A stretch of 5,811 bases of DNA from positions 1-5,811 of the forward strand of contig JAEZTD010000284.1 in assembly GCA_023443705.1 (NCBI GenBank), in the 5' to 3' direction. Below are positions 1-5,076 of the stretch, one piece after another. The notes under the pieces were generated by a model that saw only the letters and a list, made by a program, of their open reading frames with translations, was not told the DNA's origin and made no database searches. Every line of letters starts with the position of its first letter. The stretch's first letter is position 1. This stretch comes from Bacillota bacterium (GTDB lineage: Bacteria > Bacillota > Clostridia > Christensenellales > Aristaeellaceae). The translations under genes were made by a program, and so were the position numbers.

Positions 1-24
1 TGGTGAGCAGCGAGCTGCTCACCA
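1..24. repeat. Perfect inverted repeat (10-bp stem) at window edge
   Basis: TGGTGAGCAG and CTGCTCACCA form a perfect 10-bp stem around the 4-base loop CGAG. On the minus strand it lies about 100 bases beyond the NlpC/P60 remnant, where a terminator for that operon could sit. Any T run needed for a minus-strand terminator would fall outside the window, and no T run follows on the plus strand. It may be a terminator, a protein-binding palindrome or part of a longer repeat. Confidence 0.6.
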
Positions 25-106
25 ATCCCGATCCAATAATCTCCCGATGCGCCCCCTCCGCTGGCATTCCCCTAAGGATTTCCTCGCTTCCTTCTCTGTC
101 CAACAT
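1..106 (-). CDS. Possible start of an unknown protein, running off the window
   Basis: An ATG at 106-104 opens a frame of 35 codons that stays open to the window edge. It starts MLDREGSEEILRGM and I do not recognise it. It begins 21 bases after the stop of the NlpC/P60 remnant and reads the same way, so it could be the next gene of the phage-like series. The ribosome binding site is weak (only GTAGGAT, about 10 bases upstream). The last codons fall inside the perfect palindrome at 1-24, which argues against coding if that palindrome is a terminator. The frame is too short to judge from composition. Confidence 0.2.
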   Translation of the reverse strand, partial: MLDREGSEEILRGMPAEGAHREIIGSGLVSSSLLT

Positions 107-127
107 GTTTGACAATCCTACAAACAG

Positions 128-739
128 CTAATGGGTTAAATAATTATTGCTTTCCAACCACTTATCCACCGTGCAGGCGCAGCCTTTGTGGAGTGGGGGA
201 GTGAGCGCCGTGACCGGTTGGTCGTTCAGCAGCAGGCACGTCTTACAGCCCCTGTGGCCAACGACCAGATCGCACGCCGTATTATTCCGCACCAGCGCGC
301 ATACCTTGCCAGCGTAGTGCGTCAGGCTGTCCATCCGGACGCCGTACGCCGTACCGCGCGCGTGCACGATCTTTGCCGCGGACGCCACCATCGTGACGTG
401 GGTGATTTTGTTGGCTCATCCGGTCTTCATCGTGTTCAGGAACTGCAGGTCGCCCGGCTGCCGTGCCTTGGAGATCACGGACGAGCCGCCAAACTTCTTC
501 CCAATAACGGCGTAGTTCTCCGGCCAGAGCAGCTCAAAATCATCGTCATAGACTTCGTTACAGGATATCGGGACCTTGCCGCCGTACTTCCACGCCTTGC
601 CCTGGGCGCTGTACGCGCGGGCAACGAGCGACGAGCAGTCAAAAATTCTCTCCTGGGTGCGTTTCGCCTGGCTGTATTTGCAGCCGATCTTGGAGACCGC
701 CCAGTCCCGGGCGGCCTTTGAGGTTTCTGTGTGGGTCAT
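128..739 (-). pseudogene. NlpC/P60 cysteine peptidase with Cys-rich tail, split by in-frame TGA
   Basis: Read through one TGA, this is a single 203-position frame. NlpC/P60 enzymes are papain-like amidases or endopeptidases that cut peptidoglycan stem peptides; phages use them as lysins or tail-associated enzymes. The start at 739 has an AGGAAGG-like ribosome site about 9 bases upstream. The nucleophile lies in FDCSSLVARAY (Cys35), and PGDLQFL is the usual strand before the histidine. The TGA at 416-418 is codon 108. The same frame then continues with ITHVTMV (His114) and KIVHARG (His126), which match the catalytic His and third polar residue, followed by the normal ending with a final Arg. 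Beyond the domain (about residue 147 onward) is a Cys-rich tail with CxxC and HxxCxC. Two separate proteins could not each be active, because Cys and His fall on opposite sides of the stop. A CGA-to-TGA change is the simplest origin. The family call is strong; complete loss of function is inferred. Confidence 0.8.
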
Positions 740-768
740 GTGTGCTGCCTTCCTGCCCCAAAAGGGCG

Positions 769-790
769 AAAAAATCCGCCTCCGTGGCGG
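769..790 (-). terminator. Weak hairpin plus T6 between phage-like genes
   Basis: On the minus strand CCGCC, loop ACGGA and GGCGG (bases 790-776) form a 5-bp GC stem, followed after one A by six T's (774-769). It lies in the 63-base gap between the stop of the upstream broken gene and the NlpC/P60 start. The stem is short, so it may be an attenuator or a chance match. Confidence 0.4.
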
Positions 791-802
791 TTGGGGATCT
801 CA

Positions 803-1370
803 TTATCCGATTTTCTGAATGCTGGCCCATGTCTCGTCGGAGAGAAGCGTCTTGTTTGCGTCCAGCATACAAAGCCATGGCCAGATTTTGTCTCCGGCAT
901 TCGCCGGGAAGTCATAGGTCATGTTGCCGGAAAGGTTTCCCGCCGAGGTGTTCAGCCGGCTCACATACTGCGACGTTCCTTCAATCTGCTGGCCGATCAT
1001 GGTGTCTCGCAGCGTGTAGTTCGCAGATGGCGGTGTCCGGGTATTTGGGAGCCGCGCGATTCCGATGTGCCCGTCCGATGTGTTGGTGGACGCCCTGAAC
1101 GCCAGGATCACTCGGTAGATGTCGTCCATCGGAATGACCCAGCCGATCCTTCGCGTTGCGCCCGATCCGCCCAGAAGAGTACTCGTCCACTCGCTTCATG
1201 CGCAGCTTGATGGACCTAATGTGCCGGGTGGGAATGATCGCGCGGAAGTCCACGCGCCCGTATTAGGTGGACGTTCCAGACCTACCGACCTTTAGGGCTT
1301 CCGTTGAGCTGGCAAAGCCGGAATTCCCCCAGCGCGGGCCGTCCTTCGGATAGATCGTTATTGTCGGCAT
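803..1370 (-). pseudogene. Phage-like surface/appendage protein, broken by TAA and a frameshift
   Basis: The start codon at 1370-1368 follows the stop of the upstream gene by one base and has a perfect AGGAGG site 7 bases away, so the gene start is well supported. The frame begins MPTITIYPKDGPRWGNSG and meets TAA at 1263-1265 (codon 36). The same frame then continues YGRVDFRAIIPTRHIRSIKL and slips by one base near 1135-1165 into a frame that runs from WVIPMDDIYRVILAF to the TAA at 803-805. The pieces ALKVGR, VDFRAIIP and IRSIKLRMKRV resemble the opening strands of DNRLRE/CBM96-type beta-sandwich domains (LxVG, then FRxxIP, then IxxAxLxL); this is only a motif-level likeness. The C-terminal half (LRDTMIG, DKIWPWLCMLDANK) is not recognised. 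It sits between an unknown frame and the NlpC/P60 remnant, as a tail or appendage protein would. The spliced length would be about 190 residues. Confidence 0.6.
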
Positions 1371-1371
1371 A

Positions 1372-1878
1372 TTACACCCTCCTGCAGGTCAGATTGCTTG
1401 TCGAAGCCTGATACTCAAGGACCATCTCGCCCAAGCAGAGCCGCGGCGACTGCGCGGACTGGCCGATCTGCAGGTAGGACGCGGTGATCGTCTGGAGTAG
1501 GCCAAAAACCGCGACCACGACCGAATCCGCGCCCAGCCCCGCGAGGAACTCCAGCTGCTGGGTCCCGAGCCGCGCGGAGGACTTGCCAGACAGGCTTGTG
1601 AAGGTCAGGCCATCCGCGCCGAAATCCATCGCCTTCTCCAGGTTCCCGATCAGGTCCTGCTTCTCCTGGCTGGCCAGATCCCCCAGCACGCCGGCGTTCA
1701 GCATGACGCTCTGAAAAGTGTTATTCTCGAGGGTCCCCTGCATCAGCGCGTCGAGCATGCCTGCGGTGGAAGGCAAGGAGATCAAGTGCTGCAAGAACAT
1801 CGAATTGCCGGATGACTCAAGAAGCTGGAGTATCAGGACTTCAAATTTGACGTACCACTGAGCGGCGCAATCGATCAT
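1372..1878 (-). CDS. Unrecognised phage-like protein, probably missing its 5' end
   Basis: This 168-residue frame (from the first ATG) is unbroken and ends at 1372-1374, one base before the next gene's ATG. I do not recognise the family. It looks soluble: a helical middle (EKQDLIGNLEKAMDFGADG), a segment rich in Ala, Gly and Val around LEFLAGLGADSVVVAVFG, and a C-terminus LGEMVLEYQASTSNLTC. Its position just before the broken appendage-like and NlpC/P60 genes suggests a phage tail or baseplate role, by context only. The ATG at 1878-1876 has no ribosome site, and the frame stays open upstream, through VLRSLVWENSSGSTPGSN, to a TAG near 1998 inside the 3' end of the CPBP gene. The true N-terminus is therefore probably missing and the start given is only nominal. 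It may be a remnant like its neighbours although no break is visible inside it. Confidence 0.5.
   Translation of the reverse strand: MIDCAAQWYVKFEVLILQLLESSGNSMFLQHLISLPSTAGMLDALMQGTLENNTFQSVMLNAGVLGDLASQEKQDLIGNLEKAMDFGADGLTFTSLSGKSSARLGTQQLEFLAGLGADSVVVAVFGLLQTITASYLQIGQSAQSPRLCLGEMVLEYQASTSNLTCRRV
1378..1383 (-). promoter_or_regulatory. Consensus ribosome binding site that fixes a start
   Basis: AGGAGG on the minus strand lies 7 bases before the ATG at 1370-1368, inside the last codons of the upstream frame. It shows that the broken gene 803-1370 begins there rather than at the internal ATG at 1129 or GTG at 1253, and that the two genes were translationally adjacent. Confidence 0.8.
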
Positions 1879-1975
1879 GTTCGAGCCGGGCGTACTGCCA
1901 GAGGAATTCTCCCAGACAAGGGAGCGGAGAACGTTGAAGCCTTTGGCACAAGAAGAGACGCAGGAGATGACGGTA

Positions 1976-2875
1976 CTATACAGCCTTGGATATCTCTACC
2001 CTCTGGCCGATTCTGATGAAAAGCACCACCGCAAGGAGGATTAGCGGGAGTCCGCCAACGAGACCTGTGATCGCCGGACCGAGCAGCGGGTTGTAGCCAG
2101 TTTTTGAGAAGAATACGGCCAGCGCCGCGCCTGCGTTTACCGTGGAGTGGATCATCGCAGCGGGGATTGCGCTGTTCAGTTTGATCGAGGCGTAGCCCTC
2201 AATGATGCCCAGCGACACGCAGAACACGACCATCTGAAGAATGCCCAGGTACGGATAGCCCACATAGGCAGTGCCGTAGTTGTGGCCCATCACGATCACC
2301 GGCAGGTGCCAGAAGCCCCAGATGATTCCGGTGATGATCAGCGCCGCTCGGTCTGAGAACAGTTCTCGGAGTTTCGGCATCAAATAGCCACGCCAGCCCA
2401 GTTCCTCACCCAGCGTCGGGATGATGTTGATCACTGGACCGACGGTTACGACCATCAAAGCCGAGAGCAGCGCGGCGGTCTCCGGCGCGACGGGGTTGGT
2501 CGCAGACGCGGTCGCCTGACTCAGCATGGGTAGCGATGGATCGAACTCGCCGGGGAAGATCAGATAGTACACGGCGCCGCTCAGGAAGATCAGCGCTGTT
2601 GGCCAGAAATACAGTGCGAGGTAGGCCTTCCCATGTCCCTTGAAATTTGGATGCAGCGACATGCTATGGAAGCCCTCGCGGGTGATCAGTCGGGTCAGGA
2701 TGTTCGCAAGAGTTGGCATAAACATGCCTGCCGCGATGACGAGCGTCGCCGTCAAGTCTGCGCCGTAGGTCATGCCACTCAGCGGGACGATCAGGAACAC
2801 CATCCAGCCCAGCGCCATTGCGAGCAACGTGAAGATCAAAACGCGTTTTGGGGTAAGGGATTTTTCGGATTTCAT
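1976..2875 (-). CDS. CPBP (Abi) family intramembrane metalloprotease
   Basis: A 299-residue, very hydrophobic membrane protein with about eight predicted helices (near residues 12-33, 42-62, 85-106, 135-155, 175-193, 207-227, 235-256 and 265-288). The family motifs are complete: EELGWR at 157-162 (the EExxxR motif), FWH ending in His190, and HSTVN at 243-247 (HxxxN). These are the residues thought to bind the metal and activate water in the Rce1-like family. Bacterial members are linked to bacteriocin self-immunity, protein secretion and CAAX-like processing, but the substrate here is unknown. AGGA lies 9 bases before the ATG, supporting this start. It begins 22 bases after the stop of the XRE regulator gene, so the two are very likely co-transcribed and the regulator probably controls it. 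Length and motifs look normal; no sign of decay. No convincing terminator is seen after its TAG. Confidence 0.95.
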   Translation of the reverse strand: MKSEKSLTPKRVLIFTLLAMALGWMVFLIVPLSGMTYGADLTATLVIAAGMFMPTLANILTRLITREGFHSMSLHPNFKGHGKAYLALYFWPTALIFLSGAVYYLIFPGEFDPSLPMLSQATASATNPVAPETAALLSALMVVTVGPVINIIPTLGEELGWRGYLMPKLRELFSDRAALIITGIIWGFWHLPVIVMGHNYGTAYVGYPYLGILQMVVFCVSLGIIEGYASIKLNSAIPAAMIHSTVNAGAALAVFFSKTGYNPLLGPAITGLVGGLPLILLAVVLFIRIGQRVEISKAV

Positions 2876-2897
2876 TTTGAGTCATCCTTTCTTAAGG

Positions 2898-4007
2898 TCA
2901 CCGAGCGTTGTCTTGCAGCCGGGCTGCCAAGCTTTTGAACACCACGTCGTCACCCAGCTCGGAGAACGCCGGGTTTTGGATCACCGCGTCCGCCATGCTG
3001 CGGCGTATCATCTTTTCGTCCCTGGGAAGTCCGGTGCCCAGGTCCAGCCCCTCCAGCCATTTGTCCAGTCGGTCGAAGAACGCATCGCCCTTCAGCCGGA
3101 GCGGGTAGATGTCCCCGGTGACGACGTCCGCGTATCGGCGGAGCATTTCGACCGCCTGATCCCGCCGTCCCTGCTGGATGTACCCTTGCGCAGCTGTCAG
3201 GTGCAGTCCCACCAAGACCGCCGGGTGCAGACGCTTCATGTCGAACGCTTCCGAAACGGCGAGCGCACGATGGAGCGCCTCGTCAAAGCGCGCTGGGTCA
3301 TCCGTGAACATGGACAGGTAGGCCGGAAGGTGGTTAAAAAGCAGCACGACGTCCTGGTAAATCGCAGCCTGCAGCACCGTCTTAGCCTTGTCGGGTTGCC
3401 CCTTAATCCGAAGAGCCGGAGCGATCAACACCTCCGGCGATAGTACCGGAATGGCATCCTCGCCCAGAAGGTCCAGTACGCTACTTGCATCCCCTTCAGA
3501 AAGGCAACACAGCGCCTCCATGAACAGAGCCTGCCCGGCGAGCTGCGCGTCTCCGCTCTTCGCCCGGACGCGTTCAAATAGCTCTTTCGCCTCTTTGATC
3601 AGCCCTAGCTGTGCGGCCCGGTCGCCGGCGAGTTCCGCGTGGTTGACCATGAGAACGCCCATTTGGTAAAGAAGCGGAAAGCACGCGAAGTACTTTTTGC
3701 TCTGTTGGCGGCAGCGCCCGATCACGGTTTTGAACGGATTTGTCGTGAAATCCTCCGACAGGCTCAAGTACAGTTTCCGGATGTCTTCCTTGGATAGTTG
3801 CGGTTTATAGTCCATCAGGTCGTCGATCGTGATGCCAAAGTACGCCGCGAGCAGGGGAAGGAACGTGACATCCGGATAGCTCTGTCCGGTTTCCCACTTG
3901 GAGACGGATGCCTTGGATACGCCGATGTAGTTTGCCAGTTCGTCCTGCGTCACGCCCTTTTCCTTGCGCTTTGCAACCAGCACGCGCGCGATATTGATTT
4001 CCCGCAT
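2898..4007 (-). CDS. XRE-family regulator with long helical (TPR-like) C-terminal region
   Basis: A 369-residue cytosolic DNA-binding protein. Residues about 5-64 form a Cro/C1-type helix-turn-helix: IARVLVAKRKEKGVTQDELA, then IGVSKASVSKWETGQSYPD (recognition helix with SKASVSKWE) and LLAAYFGITIDDLM. The remainder, about 110-330, is a run of amphipathic helices with alternating small and hydrophobic residues (LAGQALFMEALCCLSEG, AAQGYIQQGRRDQAVEMLRR) typical of TPR-like sensor regions, which in related regulators bind peptides or partner proteins. The ATG at 4007 is preferred: it has a GGGGGTG site about 6 bases upstream. An alternative GTG at 4022 would add five residues but lies at the predicted transcription start. 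The gene is first in a two-gene operon with the CPBP protease. Autoregulation and control of the protease are inferred from the layout. The ligand is unknown. Confidence 0.95.
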   Translation of the reverse strand: MREINIARVLVAKRKEKGVTQDELANYIGVSKASVSKWETGQSYPDVTFLPLLAAYFGITIDDLMDYKPQLSKEDIRKLYLSLSEDFTTNPFKTVIGRCRQQSKKYFACFPLLYQMGVLMVNHAELAGDRAAQLGLIKEAKELFERVRAKSGDAQLAGQALFMEALCCLSEGDASSVLDLLGEDAIPVLSPEVLIAPALRIKGQPDKAKTVLQAAIYQDVVLLFNHLPAYLSMFTDDPARFDEALHRALAVSEAFDMKRLHPAVLVGLHLTAAQGYIQQGRRDQAVEMLRRYADVVTGDIYPLRLKGDAFFDRLDKWLEGLDLGTGLPRDEKMIRRSMADAVIQNPAFSELGDDVVFKSLAARLQDNAR

Positions 4008-4026
4008 TTCTCTCACCCCCACGGAT

Positions 4027-4055
4027 ATTCTAAGCGTTTAGGCGCGGGGATGCAA
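4027..4055 (-). promoter_or_regulatory. Predicted sigma-A-type promoter of the XRE-CPBP operon
   Basis: On the minus strand TTGCAT (4055-4050) and TAGAAT (4032-4027) are separated by 17 bases. The -10 box matches five of six consensus positions; the -35 box matches only its TTG. Transcription would begin near 4020, giving a leader of about a dozen bases before the ATG at 4007, which contains the ribosome site. The weak -35 box would fit a promoter that is regulated or activated. Confidence 0.5.
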
Positions 4056-4171
4056 TGGATTGGTAGTTGAATCCGAGTGATTAAATCAACCTGCGCGATA
4101 CATCTTGCGCATTGGATAGCGGTGGATATGGACATGAGGATTATGCCTTACCCCTCCCCAACAACCTTTTC

Positions 4172-4288
4172 CTAAGAAATGGAGTCATGGTACCATACTC
4201 TTTTATTCGCAACTTGCTCAACCGCGCCTCACCACAGCGTTTCGTTGACCCGCCTATCGGCCCATGCTTGGTCTTTGAGGGCCTTCAT
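4172..4288 (-). pseudogene. Possible gene remnant with internal TGA
   Basis: A minus-strand frame reads MKALKDQAWADRRVNETLW, stops at TGA (4229-4231), and continues as GAVEQVANKRVWYHDSIS to TAG at 4172-4174. The composition on both sides of the TGA looks protein-like, and the frame is also open upstream of the ATG (to about 4380). There is no ribosome site at this ATG, no recognised family, and the segment is short, so it may be chance. If real, it is another interrupted gene in the decayed stretch between the two intact loci. Confidence 0.2.
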
Positions 4289-4420
4289 AGTGATTAGATT
4301 GACTTGAAAGCCTAAATTTCTCCTGATTCTCAGGCCGGCGAAGGAAAAAATGCATCGTATGCGGCGGCTCGCTGCAGTGATAAACAGGAGTTTGGCGAGG
4401 GATGATTTGTGGATTATGTA

Positions 4421-4635
4421 ATGGAGTTCGATGACGCAATCAGGGAAGTTTCTTGTGTATTGAGAAAGCCCGCAGATAAAGGAAAATATCGAATAGTTGA
4501 CTTAGGTGTGCCGCATCAGCCCAAAATACTGCCGGCCGGGATGGTGTACATATACTCGTTTTTTATGACGAAAGATTCCTGAAAATGGGGAAGGCGGGTG
4601 ACCTGCCCCCAAAAACCGACCGAGGGCGGAGTTAG
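4421..4635 (+). pseudogene. GIY-YIG-like protein remnant, frameshifted in a T run and truncated
   Basis: From ATG 4421 the frame reads MEFDDAIREVSCVLRKPADK and on through VDLGVPHQPKILPAGMVYIYS, then ends at TGA 4580-4582. Shifting frame by one base at the T6 run (4559-4564) restores SFFYDERFLKMGKAG, so loss of one T from a T7 is the simplest explanation. GMVYIYSFF followed about ten residues later by FLKMGKAG resembles the first two strands of GIY-YIG nuclease-like proteins, in which VYxYSF and KxGKxG replace the usual GIY and YIG. After KAG the frame runs only through DLPPKTDRGRS to TAG at 4633-4635, without the Arg helix, Glu or Asn expected next, so the gene is also truncated. No strong ribosome site precedes the ATG. 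It is the only plausible plus-strand gene here. The frameshift is clear by inspection; the family is recalled from motif shape and uncertain. Confidence 0.45.
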
Positions 4636-4701
4636 TCAACGACAGAAAGGGGTATCCAGGTTGTTCCAAGATTCTCCGAGCCAGAGGCCGTATCCTGTCG
4701 G

Positions 4702-4720
4702 GCGGGTCAATCCCGCTTTT
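4702..4720 (+). terminator. Small hairpin with T4, downstream of the plus-strand remnant
   Basis: GCGGG (4702-4706), loop TCAAT and CCCGC (4712-4716) are followed directly by TTTT. It is placed suitably to end transcription of the GIY-YIG-like remnant. The stem is only 5 bp and the T run is short. The same bases can instead pair with the distal arm at 4739-4749. Confidence 0.35.
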
Positions 4721-4749
4721 CGAGTTTACACAAAATTTGGGATTGACCC
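4704..4749. repeat. Perfect 11-bp inverted repeat
   Basis: GGGTCAATCCC at 4704-4714 and GGGATTGACCC at 4739-4749 are exact reverse complements separated by 24 bases, including the A/T-rich stretch TTTACACAAAATTT. It lies where the plus-strand and minus-strand remnants converge. It could be a bidirectional terminator, a regulator site or a scar of a small mobile element; nothing in the sequence decides between these. Confidence 0.6.
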
Positions 4750-4994
4750 TACAATGCCGCAGGCCCAATAATGAGCCTGCGGCGGTTACATGTGGTTTTA
4801 CGTCGATCGATCTCCGGCTCGTCTTTGAAGTAGAACCGCTTCCCAACCTGCGTCACCCGCACCTGGTCCACCGTGCCAGACTACAGTACCTCGTCGAATT
4901 CGGTGATCAGCTCCTGGCGTTCCAGCGAAACATAAGGCAGTTTATCCATCTCTTTATCTGTTGCATCTGGCCTGAGCAGGCCTAAAATGGACAT
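4749..4994 (-). pseudogene. Small unrecognised protein frame interrupted by TAG
   Basis: From ATG 4994 the frame reads MSILGLLRPDATDKEMDKLP then YVSLERQELITEFDEVL, meets TAG at 4881-4883 (codon 38), and resumes as SGTVDQVRVTQVGKRFYF and KDEPEID. The frame closes at TAG 4749-4751, but the last dozen or so residues overlap a strong hairpin, so the original protein probably ended near EIDR. The sequence on both sides of the amber has normal protein character (an acidic amphipathic helix, then a beta-like strand VDQVRVTQVGKRFYF). A single CAG-to-TAG change would explain the break. It follows the reductase gene by 59 bases on the same strand and may have been the last gene of that unit. The ribosome site is poor. 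The family is unknown; a short intact 37-residue product is possible. Confidence 0.35.
4756..4783 (-). terminator. Strong 9-bp hairpin, possible bidirectional terminator
   Basis: GCCGCAGGC (4756-4764) and GCCTGCGGC (4775-4783) form a perfect 9-bp stem with a 10-base loop. On the minus strand it falls at the end of the small interrupted frame after the reductase, as a transcription end would. Neither side has a good T run, so termination strength is uncertain. Confidence 0.45.
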
Positions 4995-5027
4995 CGACAG
5001 ATTCCGTCGCGGTGCCCCTGAAACTGA

Positions 5028-5076
5028 CCGGAGTTTGGTTCAAATACTCCGGCTTACGGCAGGTTGTTGCCTGCCG
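5028..5076 (-). terminator. Two tandem stem-loops across the reductase stop codon
   Basis: CGGCAGG/CCTGCCG (5057-5063 and 5070-5076, 6-base loop) overlaps the last codons of the reductase. CCGGAGT/ACTCCGG (5028-5034 and 5046-5052, 11-base loop) begins just after the TAA. Each stem is a perfect 7 bp. There is no T run, so they could slow or partly end transcription, or protect the 3' end of the mRNA, rather than act as a classic terminator. Confidence 0.35.

Noticed and set aside
416..418. Selenocysteine at the TGA in the NlpC/P60 frame
   Set aside because: The catalytic Cys is already present at residue 35, the position (TG-x-ANKITHV) has no redox role in the family, and no obvious selenocysteine insertion hairpin follows.
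188..721. Long plus-strand open frame (177 codons)
   Set aside because: It lies antisense to the NlpC/P60 frame, which has clear catalytic motifs. Its Arg- and Val-rich composition is typical of an antisense shadow of GC-rich code.
718..1210. Overlapping plus-strand open frames, 126 and 159 codons
   Set aside because: They have Arg/Cys/Trp-rich composition with no recognisable motif, and lie opposite the minus-strand gene that has a perfect ribosome site.
2772..3443. Long plus-strand open frame of 223 codons
   Set aside because: It is antisense to the intact XRE regulator, which has an unmistakable helix-turn-helix and its own promoter and ribosome site.
4066..4090. Inverted repeat GTTGA...TCAAC upstream of the operon promoter, as an XRE operator
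   Set aside because: Only 5 bp pair and the spacing is 15 bases; too weak to call without a second copy.
4112..4297. Plus-strand open frame of 61 codons
   Set aside because: No ribosome site, no motif and random-looking composition; it is antisense to a slightly better but also doubtful frame.
4502..4846. Minus-strand open frame of 114 codons
   Set aside because: It is opposite the GIY-YIG-like remnant, crosses both hairpin clusters, has Arg/Pro/His-rich composition and has no ribosome site.
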